A stretch of DNA of 64,000 nt from [Bacteroides] pectinophilus. GTDB taxonomy: Bacteria > Bacillota > Clostridia > Lachnospirales > Lachnospiraceae. The translations under genes were made by a program, and so were the position numbers. Location: NCBI GenBank assembly GCA_025146925.1, contig CP102260.1:2221389-2285388 (forward strand), in the 5' to 3' direction. Below the pieces are notes generated by a model. It had not been told where the DNA came from and ran no database searches. It saw only the letters and a program-made list of their open reading frames with translations. Shown here one piece after another: positions 45,940-55,500 of the stretch (the first letter of the stretch is position 1; each line of letters begins with the position of its first letter).

Positions 45940-47625
45940 TCAGCATTCATCAAGCAGCTTTTCAAATTCACTCTGTGGAATCGGTCTGGAGAAATAATAT
46001 CCCTGAATATAATCACTTCCGCATTCCTTAAGAAACTCTACCTGTTCCCTGGTCTCCGCTCCTTCGGCGACTATCTTTACTCCAAGCTCATGTGCCATGC
46101 TTATAATTGAGCGGATAATCTTCCCGCTCTTCTTATTCTTTCCGAGCATCCTTATAAACTGCATATCAAGCTTTATAATATCAAAATCATAATTGGCTAT
46201 CGTTCCATATGAAGAGAAACCGCTTCCAAAATCATCAAGCAGCAGTCCTACTCCGAGCGAACGCATCCTGCCAATCATCTCTTCTGCCCTGTCATTAAGA
46301 GACATATAAGCCGACTCAGTAATCTCAAACATTCTGTAAGGCCTGAGACTGCTCTTCGCTATTATCTCATCTATAATTGCTGACGGAGTCTTGGCATCAT
46401 AAAAATCCATTCTTGAGAGGTTGACTGTTACCGGTACCACATGCCTGCCACTGTTAAGGCGGTCTTCGATAAACTTATTCACTGTGTGTGATACAAAATA
46501 ATCGACTTTGGCAATATGCCCATTCTTCTCAAGCGTAGGAAGAAACAGTCCCGGAGATATCACATCCCCATTGGGCATAATCCATCTTATAAGTGCCTCA
46601 GCCTCAACAATCTTCTCTGTATAAGGATCATATATCGGCTGATAGAATACCTGAAGCTCATTTCTCTCAAGTGCGTACGGAAGATTGCTGTGTATCATGC
46701 ACTGCTTTATATACAGGTCGCTCATATCATTATTAAATACGATATACGGCTGCATATATTCGTTAGTTAAATTATTACAGGCAAGCTTTGCCATATCATA
46801 CATTGCATCTACATCGGCCGGGAACCTGTCAACCTTACAGATTCCGCACCTTGCATATACATTAATACTCTTACCATCATATATGAACTCAAATTGAAAT
46901 ATATCCGCAAGCCTGTCGTAATCCAGATTCTTACACTCAACAAGGCAAGCAAAGTGGTCTGCACTGTTACGTGCGGTAAGCACCGGGTTGAGGGGTGAAT
47001 TATTTATGTATTTTAAAAAATATCTGAGTAATGCATCTCCGCCCTTGAAGCCTATAATCTCATTAACTGACTTAAAGTTCTTAAGGTCTATATACAATAA
47101 CGCATATCTGTCCGTTGCAGTCTCACCCTTAAAAATCCTGTCCGCAAGTCTCTTGAAGCCCTTACGGTTAGCTCCTCCCGTTACCATATCAGTCTCTTCA
47201 AGACTTGTTATATCCTTCATTGTAGTAAGTATAACTGTATGTTCTTTATCAAAATATATATATCGATATCTGAAAAGAAGAACCTCACCACCCATCACGT
47301 GATGTGTAGTAAACTCATATGTACCATTATCATCCAGATTCTTAATTATTGTCGTAAGATCTACGGCTCCTTCATAATCCTCACGTTCCTCGTCAGAAAT
47401 CCACTTATCAGTAATAGTTCTGCGCACGCTATCATATTCATCACTTCTGTCTATAACATCTTCGTCATTGCTGAATATCATTCTGCATCTTGTAAGTACC
47501 CCACTGCTTATATCAATCAATGCAACTGAATAATATTCATCCTCATATAGGAGCTTAGGAAGCATCGCTGCAATCTCCCTTGCCGAAAAACTCTTAAGTA
47601 CACTGCCCAAATCATTATCAACCAT
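45940..47625 (-). CDS. c-di-GMP phosphodiesterase (EAL) with degenerate GGDEF
   Basis: 561 aa. N-terminal PAS-like part (about 1-145), a GGDEF-like domain (about 150-300) in which the GGDEF site reads NSADHF, so no cyclase activity is expected, and an EAL domain (about 320-560) with EAEALIRW, TVNLS, FEITES, LLDDFGSGFSS, IKLD, VAEGAET and QGYYFSRP, all needed for c-di-GMP hydrolysis. No TM. The ATG at 47625 follows GGAGAT; an upstream in-frame ATG at 47640 overlaps that site. Single gene. The degenerate GGDEF may bind GTP as an activator, as in other composite proteins. Confidence 0.92.
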   Translation of the reverse strand: MVDNDLGSVLKSFSAREIAAMLPKLLYEDEYYSVALIDISSGVLTRCRMIFSNDEDVIDRSDEYDSVRRTITDKWISDEEREDYEGAVDLTTIIKNLDDNGTYEFTTHHVMGGEVLLFRYRYIYFDKEHTVILTTMKDITSLEETDMVTGGANRKGFKRLADRIFKGETATDRYALLYIDLKNFKSVNEIIGFKGGDALLRYFLKYINNSPLNPVLTARNSADHFACLVECKNLDYDRLADIFQFEFIYDGKSINVYARCGICKVDRFPADVDAMYDMAKLACNNLTNEYMQPYIVFNNDMSDLYIKQCMIHSNLPYALERNELQVFYQPIYDPYTEKIVEAEALIRWIMPNGDVISPGLFLPTLEKNGHIAKVDYFVSHTVNKFIEDRLNSGRHVVPVTVNLSRMDFYDAKTPSAIIDEIIAKSSLRPYRMFEITESAYMSLNDRAEEMIGRMRSLGVGLLLDDFGSGFSSYGTIANYDFDIIKLDMQFIRMLGKNKKSGKIIRSIISMAHELGVKIVAEGAETREQVEFLKECGSDYIQGYYFSRPIPQSEFEKLLDEC

Positions 47626-47836
47626 ACTAGTAATCTCCATTCAACAGATATGACCACGCCATGATATAACTAACATCACCGTCTCCTTCCCGGTCTCTCA
47701 TGGCACTATCATAAGACATTGCGCCACGGCTGTCATGACGCAAAAACAGCAGCGTAAGTGTATATTATGCTATAATTGTAAATTTACACCTACACTGCCA
47801 TTTTACTATATGCCGGATTATATTTCCAGCATTAAA

Positions 47837-48235
47837 TTATTCTTCTATATGCTCACGTCCCTGATCTATAATTGCCCTTACATGATCATCTGCAAGCGAA
47901 TAGAATATTGACTTGCCATCCCTGCGGCTCTTAACCAGCTTATTCTGTTTCAATATCCTCAGCTGGTGAGAGATTGCCGACTGAGTCATGTTAAGTGCCT
48001 GCGCAAGATCACACACGCATACCTCTGCTTCAAAAAGCACAAACAGTATTCTTATTCTGGTCGAATCTCCGAACACTTTGAACAGTTCCGCCAGATCATA
48101 AAGCTCTGTCTCCTCAGGTATCGTATCATTTACTATCTTAAGGAGGTCTTCATGCACTTCAACTGATTCGCAACATTCTGAGCAGTCATTTTCATTGTCG
48201 TTAGTGCCTTTTACAACTATCTTTTTTTCAGTCAT
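47837..48235 (-). CDS. ArsR/SmtB-family metal-sensing repressor
   Basis: 132 aa. Winged-helix core (about 45-120) with FGDSTRIRILFVLFEAEVCVCDLA, the ELCVCDL-type alpha-3 motif, and DNA helix MTQSAISHQLRILKQ. A Cys-rich N-terminus (CSECCE) and an alpha-5 pattern DDHVRAIIDQGREH give candidate metal sites of the CadC/CzrA/SmtB type (Cd, Zn, Pb). Last gene of the HMA-ATPase-ArsR operon, 18 nt after the ATPase. A fitting operator lies at the operon promoter (50560-50589). Confidence 0.93.
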   Translation of the reverse strand: MTEKKIVVKGTNDNENDCSECCESVEVHEDLLKIVNDTIPEETELYDLAELFKVFGDSTRIRILFVLFEAEVCVCDLAQALNMTQSAISHQLRILKQNKLVKSRRDGKSIFYSLADDHVRAIIDQGREHIEE

Positions 48236-48253
48236 ATTAAACCTTTATTCCTT

Positions 48254-50119
48254 CTACAGTTTCTTTACAAAAAGCGCCCTGATTGCATTGATTACTGCAA
48301 TAACCATAACTCCTACATCTGCAAATATAGCCACCCACATATTGGCTATGCCAAGTGCACCAAGTATAAGACATACTATCTTTACACCTATTGCAAAATA
48401 AATGTTCTCATATACTATTCGCAGGCACTTCTTAGCAATCTTTATTGCCTTGGCAATCTTAAGAGGATCATCATCCATAAGCACAATATCTGCAGCTTCA
48501 ATTGCCGCATCAGAACCAAGTGCCCCCATTGCGATACCTATATCTGCCCTTGAAAGTACAGGCGCATCATTGATTCCGTCTCCTACGAATGCAAGAGCCT
48601 CCTTACTGTGTTTCTTTGAGAGAAGTTCTTCTACCTTGGCAACCTTATCTCCCGGAAGAAGTTCACTGTATACTGTGCTTATTCCGAGGTCTCCGGCAAC
48701 CTGATCAGCTACCTTACCGGTATCTCCCGTAAGCATTACAGTCTCTTTGATTCCCATTCTGTACAGCTGTGCTATTGCCTCCTTAGAATTAGGTTTCTCT
48801 CTGTCCGCTATAAGAATATGTCCTTCATATCTTCCGTTAACAGCCATATGGACTATCGTTCCTACGCTGTGGCAGTCTGAATATTCTATACCGAGACGTT
48901 TCATAAGCTTAGTGTTACCGGCTGCCACACTGACACCGTCAACCACAGCAGTCACACCTTCGCCGCTTATCTCTTTGACATCTGTAACTCTTGACTGATC
49001 TATCTCTTTTCCATAAGCACGCTGAAGGCTCTTACTTATAGGATGTGACGAAAAACTCTCCGCAAGCGCAGCATACTCAAGAATCCTGGCTTCCTCGAGC
49101 TTGCTGTGATGTACTCCCACAACTTCAAACACACCCTGTGTAAGTGTTCCCGTCTTATCAAACACAACATATTTTGTCTTTGAAAGTGTCTCAAGATAAT
49201 TAGATCCCTTAACAAGTACACCGGCATTACTTGCTCCGCCAATTCCCGCAAAGAAACTTAGTGGTATACTTATCACAAGTGCGCACGGGCAGCTTATTAC
49301 AAGGAATGTAAGTGCCCTGTATATCCATTCTCCCCACATTGCATCAAATCCAAGGAACATACTCACTACAGGAGGAAGTATTGCAAGCGCAAGTGCACCA
49401 TAACATACTGCCGGTGTATAGTAGCGGGCAAATTTGGAGATAAAATTCTCAGATCTTGACTTCTTGGAGCTTGAATTCTCAACAAGGTCAAGTATTCTTG
49501 ATACTGTGGATTCGCCAAATTCCTTTGTTGTCTTTATCTTAAGAACTCCTGTCATATTAATGCAGCCGCTTATTACATCATCGCCTGCCTTAGCTTCTCT
49601 TGGCACGCTCTCTCCTGTAAGTGCGCTTGTGTTAAGTGTAGTACTGCCTTCAATGATAACACCATCAATAGGAACTTTTTCGCCTGGCTGCACAACTATT
49701 ACAGAGCCAATCCCAACCTCGTCCGGATCAACCCTCTCAAGCTTTCCGTCACGCTCAATATTGGCATAATCAGGTCTGATATCCATAAGCTCGCTGATAT
49801 TCCTGCGGCTCCTGCCGACAGCATAGCTCTGGAACAGCTCACCAATCTGATAGAACAGCATAACGGCAACGCCTTCTTTGTAATCGCCAAGTGCAATAGC
49901 ACCTACAGTTGCAACCGCCATAAGGAAATTCTCGTCAAATACCTGTTTGTTCTTAATTCCCTTGAACGCCTTGAGCAGTATATCATATCCGATGATAAGA
50001 TACGGAATCATAAAAAGCACAAACTCAAGCCATCCCTCCACCGGAATAAAAGCAAACAGAATCATCGTTACCGAAGCGGCTATTATTCTTATTAAAACCT
50101 TTTTCTGCTTCTTATTCAT
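48254..50119 (-). CDS. P1B-type heavy-metal-exporting ATPase (Cd/Zn/Pb-type)
   Basis: 621 aa, eight TM segments. CPC transport motif in SCPCALVIS (about residue 290), phosphorylation DKTGTLTQG (about 325), HP motif HPISKSL, and GDGINDAPVL (about 520). Its N-terminus (MNKKQKKVLIRII) has no HMA domain; that domain is a separate gene upstream. The ATG at 50119 has AATGGAGAG upstream; 50131 is also in frame. The signature fits ZntA/CadA; exact metal not provable. Confidence 0.93.
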   Translation of the reverse strand: MNKKQKKVLIRIIAASVTMILFAFIPVEGWLEFVLFMIPYLIIGYDILLKAFKGIKNKQVFDENFLMAVATVGAIALGDYKEGVAVMLFYQIGELFQSYAVGRSRRNISELMDIRPDYANIERDGKLERVDPDEVGIGSVIVVQPGEKVPIDGVIIEGSTTLNTSALTGESVPREAKAGDDVISGCINMTGVLKIKTTKEFGESTVSRILDLVENSSSKKSRSENFISKFARYYTPAVCYGALALAILPPVVSMFLGFDAMWGEWIYRALTFLVISCPCALVISIPLSFFAGIGGASNAGVLVKGSNYLETLSKTKYVVFDKTGTLTQGVFEVVGVHHSKLEEARILEYAALAESFSSHPISKSLQRAYGKEIDQSRVTDVKEISGEGVTAVVDGVSVAAGNTKLMKRLGIEYSDCHSVGTIVHMAVNGRYEGHILIADREKPNSKEAIAQLYRMGIKETVMLTGDTGKVADQVAGDLGISTVYSELLPGDKVAKVEELLSKKHSKEALAFVGDGINDAPVLSRADIGIAMGALGSDAAIEAADIVLMDDDPLKIAKAIKIAKKCLRIVYENIYFAIGVKIVCLILGALGIANMWVAIFADVGVMVIAVINAIRALFVKKL

Positions 50120-50124
50120 ATTAC

Positions 50125-50278
50125 TCTCCATTCCGCAGGCACAAAGTGCCGGAGGAATCGCGGGCCAAATATAGAATTTGGCTCTGCGATAGATGCCATT
50201 TGTGGCGCCTGCGACACAAATGGCTGTGTGAAAAATCAGGTATCAGGCTGATGTTTCACACTATCTCCATTCCGCAGG
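50125..50278 (-). repeat. Palindrome array flanked by identical 15-mers, between HMA and ATPase genes
   Basis: Two copies of TCTCCATTCCGCAGG (plus strand, 50125-50139 and 50264-50278) flank four consecutive inverted repeats: GGCAC-AAA-GTGCC, GCCAAAT...ATTTGGC, GCCATTTGTG...CACAAATGGC and GTGTGAAA...TTTCACAC. The minus-strand end supplies the ribosome site of the ATPase gene. It looks like a small dispersed palindromic element inserted in the operon, or a mRNA-stabilising intercistronic structure. Confidence 0.6.
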
Positions 50279-50279
50279 A

Positions 50280-50498
50280 TTACAGGTAAATCTCGCAATC
50301 ATCCTCTACCTTCCTGCAGTTCTTAAGAACCTCCTGCATAACAGTCTTAGGGTCCTGTCCTTCCTCAAACTCAACATTCATCTTCAGTGTCATAAAATTA
50401 ACAACTGCATCCTTAACTCCCGCTGTATTCTTAGCAGCCTCTTCCATCTTGTTAGCGCAGTTGGCACAGTCAACCTCAATCTTATAACTCTTCTTCAT
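50280..50498 (-). CDS. HMA-domain metal-binding protein (detached ATPase domain or chaperone)
   Basis: 72 aa, one HMA ferredoxin-like domain with the metal site VDCANCAN (Cys about 11 and 14). Sequence after it (KMEEAAKNTAGVKDAVVNFM) is typical of the Zn/Cd ATPase N-terminal domain. Normally fused to the ATPase; here it is a free protein, first gene of the operon. It may deliver metal to the ATPase or regulate it. GGAGG precedes the ATG. Confidence 0.93.
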   Translation of the reverse strand: MKKSYKIEVDCANCANKMEEAAKNTAGVKDAVVNFMTLKMNVEFEEGQDPKTVMQEVLKNCRKVEDDCEIYL

Positions 50499-50559
50499 AA
50501 AATCCTCCGTTTCTAAAGCTCATGCTTTAACATTAATATCATATTATTCTTTGTTTTTA

Positions 50560-50589
50560 TAAACATATGAACAATCATTCATATGTTTA
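50560..50589 (-). promoter_or_regulatory. ArsR/CadC-type operator
   Basis: A perfect 12-6-12 inverted repeat, TAAACATATGAA-n6-TTCATATGTTTA, containing TGAA-n6-TTCA, the known core of SmtB/CzrA/CadC operators. It overlaps the predicted transcription start, so repressor binding would block initiation. Confidence 0.8.
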
Positions 50590-50594
50590 AATAT

Positions 50595-50622
50595 ATTATA
50601 GCATTGGTAATTTATATGTCAA
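50595..50622 (-). promoter_or_regulatory. Promoter of the metal-efflux operon
   Basis: TTGACA, 16-nt spacer, TATAAT on the minus strand, directly upstream of the ArsR-type operator. Confidence 0.82.
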
Positions 50623-50654
50623 TATTTTTATTACATTTTCTAAAAATTCCGATG

Positions 50655-51584
50655 CTACCGCATCATCATTGTCAACAGCATTGCACACGCCGGAAGTGTA
50701 ATTATACTTAGCAGCGTTGTCAGGACAACAGAGCCGGCTGCTGTCTCTTCATTATATTCAAACTGTACTGCAAATACCGAAGTTATTGCGGCACTCGGAC
50801 ATGCCTGAAGCAAAAGCACTACCTCCGGAACCATTCCCTTAACACCGAGTAATGCAAATACAGCAAAGCTTATCGCCGGTATAAGGAACATCCTTATTGC
50901 TATTACCATCATAATTTCCCTGTTTTTAAGCATTGACCTGACGTCACCTGATGCTATAAGCATTCCTGTTATGAACATTGATAACGGCGTATTCATGTTA
51001 CCTATGATATTAAGCGGCTGCTCAATAACTGATGGCACAGGAATACGGCAGAGATATATTATGAGGCCTATAACAACAGATATTATTACCGGTGTCGTAA
51101 GTATTGTATGTAATACCTCTTTTGCATTAACTTTCCTGCTTACCATCGCATATCCGACGGTCCACAATAAGATATTAAATATCGTAACGTATACGCTGGC
51201 ATAGAGAAGTCCCTCTGACCCAAACAGTGCCTGAATCAGCGGGAATCCCATATATGCAGCATTAGAAAACATACATGCAAATCTTAATATCGGCAAATCC
51301 TTACTTGTAACTTTCATTGTTATTACAAGCGTGACAACTATGCCTATTATCATAAGTATAGTACTCAGCACAAGCGACCTTACAAGATTTGTAAGTATCT
51401 CCTCATTAAAATCCATTATGTATGAATGTATTATCATTGCCGGAACAACAAGGTATAAAAGCAGATCTGAGAACGCTTTTTTCCCTTCAATCTTAACCGC
51501 CTTAGTCTTAACGCACACAAAGCCTGACATAATAAGAATAAACAGGACTACAACCTGTTTTGCCGTAATTAATGCAAGATTCAT
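50655..51584 (-). CDS. AEC-family (auxin efflux carrier) transporter
   Basis: 309 aa with about ten TM segments in two inverted halves. Family features: SGFVCVKTKAV after TM1, YLVVPAMIIHS, CMFSNAAYMGFPLI (TM4), GNMNTPLSMFITGMLIA (TM7), and ACPSAAITSVFA near the end. Bacterial relatives export malate, malonate or other organic acids; substrate unknown. Single gene. Confidence 0.9.
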   Translation of the reverse strand: MNLALITAKQVVVLFILIMSGFVCVKTKAVKIEGKKAFSDLLLYLVVPAMIIHSYIMDFNEEILTNLVRSLVLSTILMIIGIVVTLVITMKVTSKDLPILRFACMFSNAAYMGFPLIQALFGSEGLLYASVYVTIFNILLWTVGYAMVSRKVNAKEVLHTILTTPVIISVVIGLIIYLCRIPVPSVIEQPLNIIGNMNTPLSMFITGMLIASGDVRSMLKNREIMMVIAIRMFLIPAISFAVFALLGVKGMVPEVVLLLQACPSAAITSVFAVQFEYNEETAAGSVVLTTLLSIITLPACAMLLTMMMR

Positions 51585-51621
51585 CTGTATTTTTCTCTCT
51601 TTCCTTTAAAATATATCACTC

Positions 51622-52476
51622 TCAGTCAGCTATCTGCTTTCCTGTCGTGTCCATATGAAAATCATCTCTTATTATTAACTGTGATATCGGAACAAGCTCA
51701 TAGCCCTTCGCCTGAATGCCTCCTATCAGGCTGCCAAGCGCTTCTGCCGTATATTTGGCACCATTATGGCACAATATTATAGCTCCGTTATCAAGATATT
51801 TGCTTTCTACAACCCTTTTTATAATTGAATCCACCCCGTAGTCTTTCCAGTCAAGACTGTCAATTGACCATTGTATCGGATAGTAATTCATTCCGTATAC
51901 GGTTTTGATAAGTTCAGAATCATAGTCTCCGTACGGAGGTCTGAATAAAAACATGTCATATCCGGTAAGCTCTTTTACTTTATCGTGAACTTTCATAATC
52001 TCTTCCTGATTCTGTGCCTCAGAAAGCTTGCTCATCTGTTTGTGATTTTCACTGTGATTACCGAGGTCATGCCCTCTTGCATATATCTCCTTAACCATAT
52101 CGGGATAGTCATTAACCCATCCACCCGTCATGAAAAATGTCACTTTGACATTATATTTATCAAGCGTATCAAGTATCCTTATTGTATCATCTGCTCCCCA
52201 TGCTGCATCAAAGCTTAATGAAACCTGCTTTGATGCGTCATTCTGCCTGTCTACACAATATATCGGCAGGTCTTTTCCATTAATCGTACTGTTCTTTGCA
52301 TCGCTTATCACATTAGCCGACGATACCGTCTTTTCATTGCTGCCTCCACCTCCAAGACACCATTGCAAAGATACCGCAGTGACTGCAAACATTATCCACG
52401 TTGCGCGAACCCCCTGCGGCATCTTATACCATGTCTTTTTGATTCCATCTGACGCATAGCGCATAAGCTGGTTCAT
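51622..52476 (-). CDS. NodB-domain polysaccharide deacetylase (PdaB/CDA-like)
   Basis: 284 aa: cytoplasmic start (MNQLMRYASDGIKKTW), one TM (about 26-45), then the NodB domain (about 75-260). Motifs: SFDAAWG (first Asp pair is Asp-Ala, typical of the PdaB-like clostridial subgroup), HDLGNHSENH (metal His pair), RPPYG, ILCHNG. It deacetylates peptidoglycan or another GlcNAc polymer outside the membrane; sporulation role possible. ATG 52476 with GGGAGATAT is preferred to the in-frame start at 52494. Confidence 0.9.
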   Translation of the reverse strand: MNQLMRYASDGIKKTWYKMPQGVRATWIMFAVTAVSLQWCLGGGGSNEKTVSSANVISDAKNSTINGKDLPIYCVDRQNDASKQVSLSFDAAWGADDTIRILDTLDKYNVKVTFFMTGGWVNDYPDMVKEIYARGHDLGNHSENHKQMSKLSEAQNQEEIMKVHDKVKELTGYDMFLFRPPYGDYDSELIKTVYGMNYYPIQWSIDSLDWKDYGVDSIIKRVVESKYLDNGAIILCHNGAKYTAEALGSLIGGIQAKGYELVPISQLIIRDDFHMDTTGKQIAD

Positions 52477-52535
52477 ATATATCTCCCGAATCAACGGACT
52501 TGGTATATTATTATGAACCGGCTGCTTGTCATATG

Positions 52536-55500
52536 TCAGACATTAACCGCCTTGTCTAACGTAAATGAATATATAAGTTTCTCACTGACTTCCATGCCTA
52601 ATGCACGTTCAAGTGCTTCCGAATATAATTCAAGCTGTATTGTATAATGGTCTCTCAGTATCTTTTCAGCGTTACTTCCTGATACTCTGTCTGTCTTGTA
52701 ATCAACAAGAACAACTTTGCCATTCTCTTCAAAATACATATCAATTACACCCTGAATCAGTACTGTCTCTTCATCAAGCAGTGAGTAAGACACATTATAT
52801 CTGTCAGCAAGTTCCTGATATATCTTTATACTGCCCGCCGGTATACCCATTACAAACGGCTGCTCCCTGTATAATCTTCCTGCCCTGAATGCTTCCGCGG
52901 TCCTTGCACCTATACTGCTGTTACAGAAATCATATACCTTCTGTGGATTCACAGCATCCGCCTGCCGCCGCGTCATCATATTCCTATCGACAAGCTCATC
53001 AATATATCCTCTTATATCATCGACACTGCCGCAACGGTTGTAATCAAGACACTCCATAACCCTGTGAAATGCGGTTCCGCGCTCAGCCGGTGCCACATCC
53101 TCTTTTTTGCTTATGAACTGTGGCACACACGGCTCGTAAGCAGGCTGTACACCTTCTATACCGCTCTCACTGCCGCTCTTCCCATTGTTTGCCGCATTAA
53201 GTTCCGGCAGGACATCTCTTGTGAACTCTTCCTGTTCCTCATATTCATGCAGCTTAATCTCAGATACTGACAGCTTTGTCTTCATTGTAACCGCATATCC
53301 GTACCGGTAAGGTTCAATGCTGACAGCCCCTTTCTTAGCTGCTTCATGAATATCAGCTGCATTGTGAGCCATTATATCATGCTTATCCCCATTATACTCA
53401 TCCTCATCCGGCTCCTTATTAATTTCGGTAACACTAATATCAAAATTCACTGCGTCACCGCATGCTACAGGCATAATCATATCCATATAGCTTGAGCAGC
53501 CCTGAATTCCGTCAAATGTTGATACGTCAGTCGTCTTCCACTTTGCACACATCTTATCATAATTTTTCAGAGTACCGGTCATTATAAGCTTTTCCTTGGC
53601 TCTTGTCATCGCAACATAGAGAATACGCATCTCTTCTGCCAGATTATCGTCAACAAGCTTCATCTCTACAGCGCTTTTCACCGGTGTAGAAACTTTCGTA
53701 CGCATCACTGTGTCTATTATATCCGCACCTACGCCTATATCGGAATCTACAACAACGCGGCCTCTCGCATCCATATTATTGAACTTTTTGGCAATTCCGG
53801 CAACTATTACTATCGGGAACTCAAGACCTTTGCTCTTATGTATACTCATTATCTGTACAGCATTATTGTCAGACATATCCGATGCCCCTGACTGCGAGTC
53901 AAGATTATACTTTCTTATCTTCTCAATATACCTGAGAAAATTAAATAAACCATGATAACTTGTCCGGGCATAACTTTCTGCCTTATCACAAAGCATGTCA
54001 AGATTCTGCTGCCGCATGCTTCCCGCCGGCATCATCCCCACATAATCATAAAATCCTGTGTCATATATTATCTTCCATATAAGTTCATTAATTGTAAGAT
54101 ATACTGATTTGGTCCTGTAACCCTCAATCATTGTGAGCAGATTATTGATTTTGGCACATATCTCATCCTGATTGTCCGCATGCGAATTAAGATATCTGTT
54201 CATCGATTCATAAAGCCGGGCATCCGGATATGCACTCTTAACTAATGCAAGATCATTTACATCAAGTGTGCCAAAATAAGACAGTGCAACAGCTGCAAGA
54301 GGAATATCCTGTGCCGGGTTGTCTATAACCGCAAGGAGATTAAGTACCTGTTCAATCTCGTATGTATCGTAATAACCGCTTGAGCTCTGTGCAGCCGCCG
54401 GTATTCCCGCATTCATAAGCTCGTCAGCGAACACATCAGCCCATCCGTCAAGCGACCTTGTCAGCACAACTATATCTCCATATTCAGCTTTTCTGTATGT
54501 GCCAAGACGCTCATCATACACCGGCATTCCCGTATCTTCATCAATAACCTCTTTTATTATTGATGCGATAAGCCGCCCCTCACATTCCCTTGGAGTATTA
54601 ACGTCATCTTCATCATATTGAATATTCAGGTCTGCCAGTCTTATTGATGTTCTGTTATCCATCATTCCTGAGTCTGTCCTCTGTGCAAATTCAAGTCCCG
54701 GATTAAGTCTGACATCCTCTGTATATTCAATTCCACCGCATTCTCTGTGCATAATCTTCTCAAAAACCGAATTGACAGAATACAATACCTGGCTTCTGCT
54801 GCGGAAGTTGTTGCGCAGTTCTATTACTTCACAGCCGTCAGCATCAGGATACTTCACATACTTATCAAGAAACAGCTCCGGTCTTGCAAGCCTGAACTTG
54901 TAAATACTCTGCTTGACATCACCCACCATAAAAAGATTGTTGCGGCTGCTGTCAAGCCTTCCGCGTGATACCGCTGTCAATATCATCTCCTGAAGCATAT
55001 TGCTGTCCTGATATTCATCAATCAGAATCTCCCCGTAATATGATGCAAGATCATCAGCAAGCTGTGTGTATTCGTCTGTATCATTCTCATGTTTTACAAG
55101 CAGACTGCACGCCATGTGTTCTATATCGTTAAAATCTATAATATTCTTTTCTTTTTTGGCGGCATCCACCGCATCCATATATTCGGATGCAAGCGTAATA
55201 AGCATTCTCAGAGGTGCCCCGTTAGCCGAAAGCTCACGCAGATACTCCTCAACGCTCATTGAACACAGCCTGTCACGAAGCTTTCTGAATGAATCACGGT
55301 ACTTTGTCCTTGAATTCCTGACAAGCTCCTTCATATCAGGATCAACGCCGCTTCCACGCTTTCTGCTAAGATCCGTGAACTGTATTCTTGCGGCAGTCTC
55401 CATCCACTGTGAGATGTTCTCTGTATTAAGCAGCATATCCATGCCTTCAAGGTCTGACAATATATTATCAATGTACATATCAGGCCCTGCAACATCTTTA

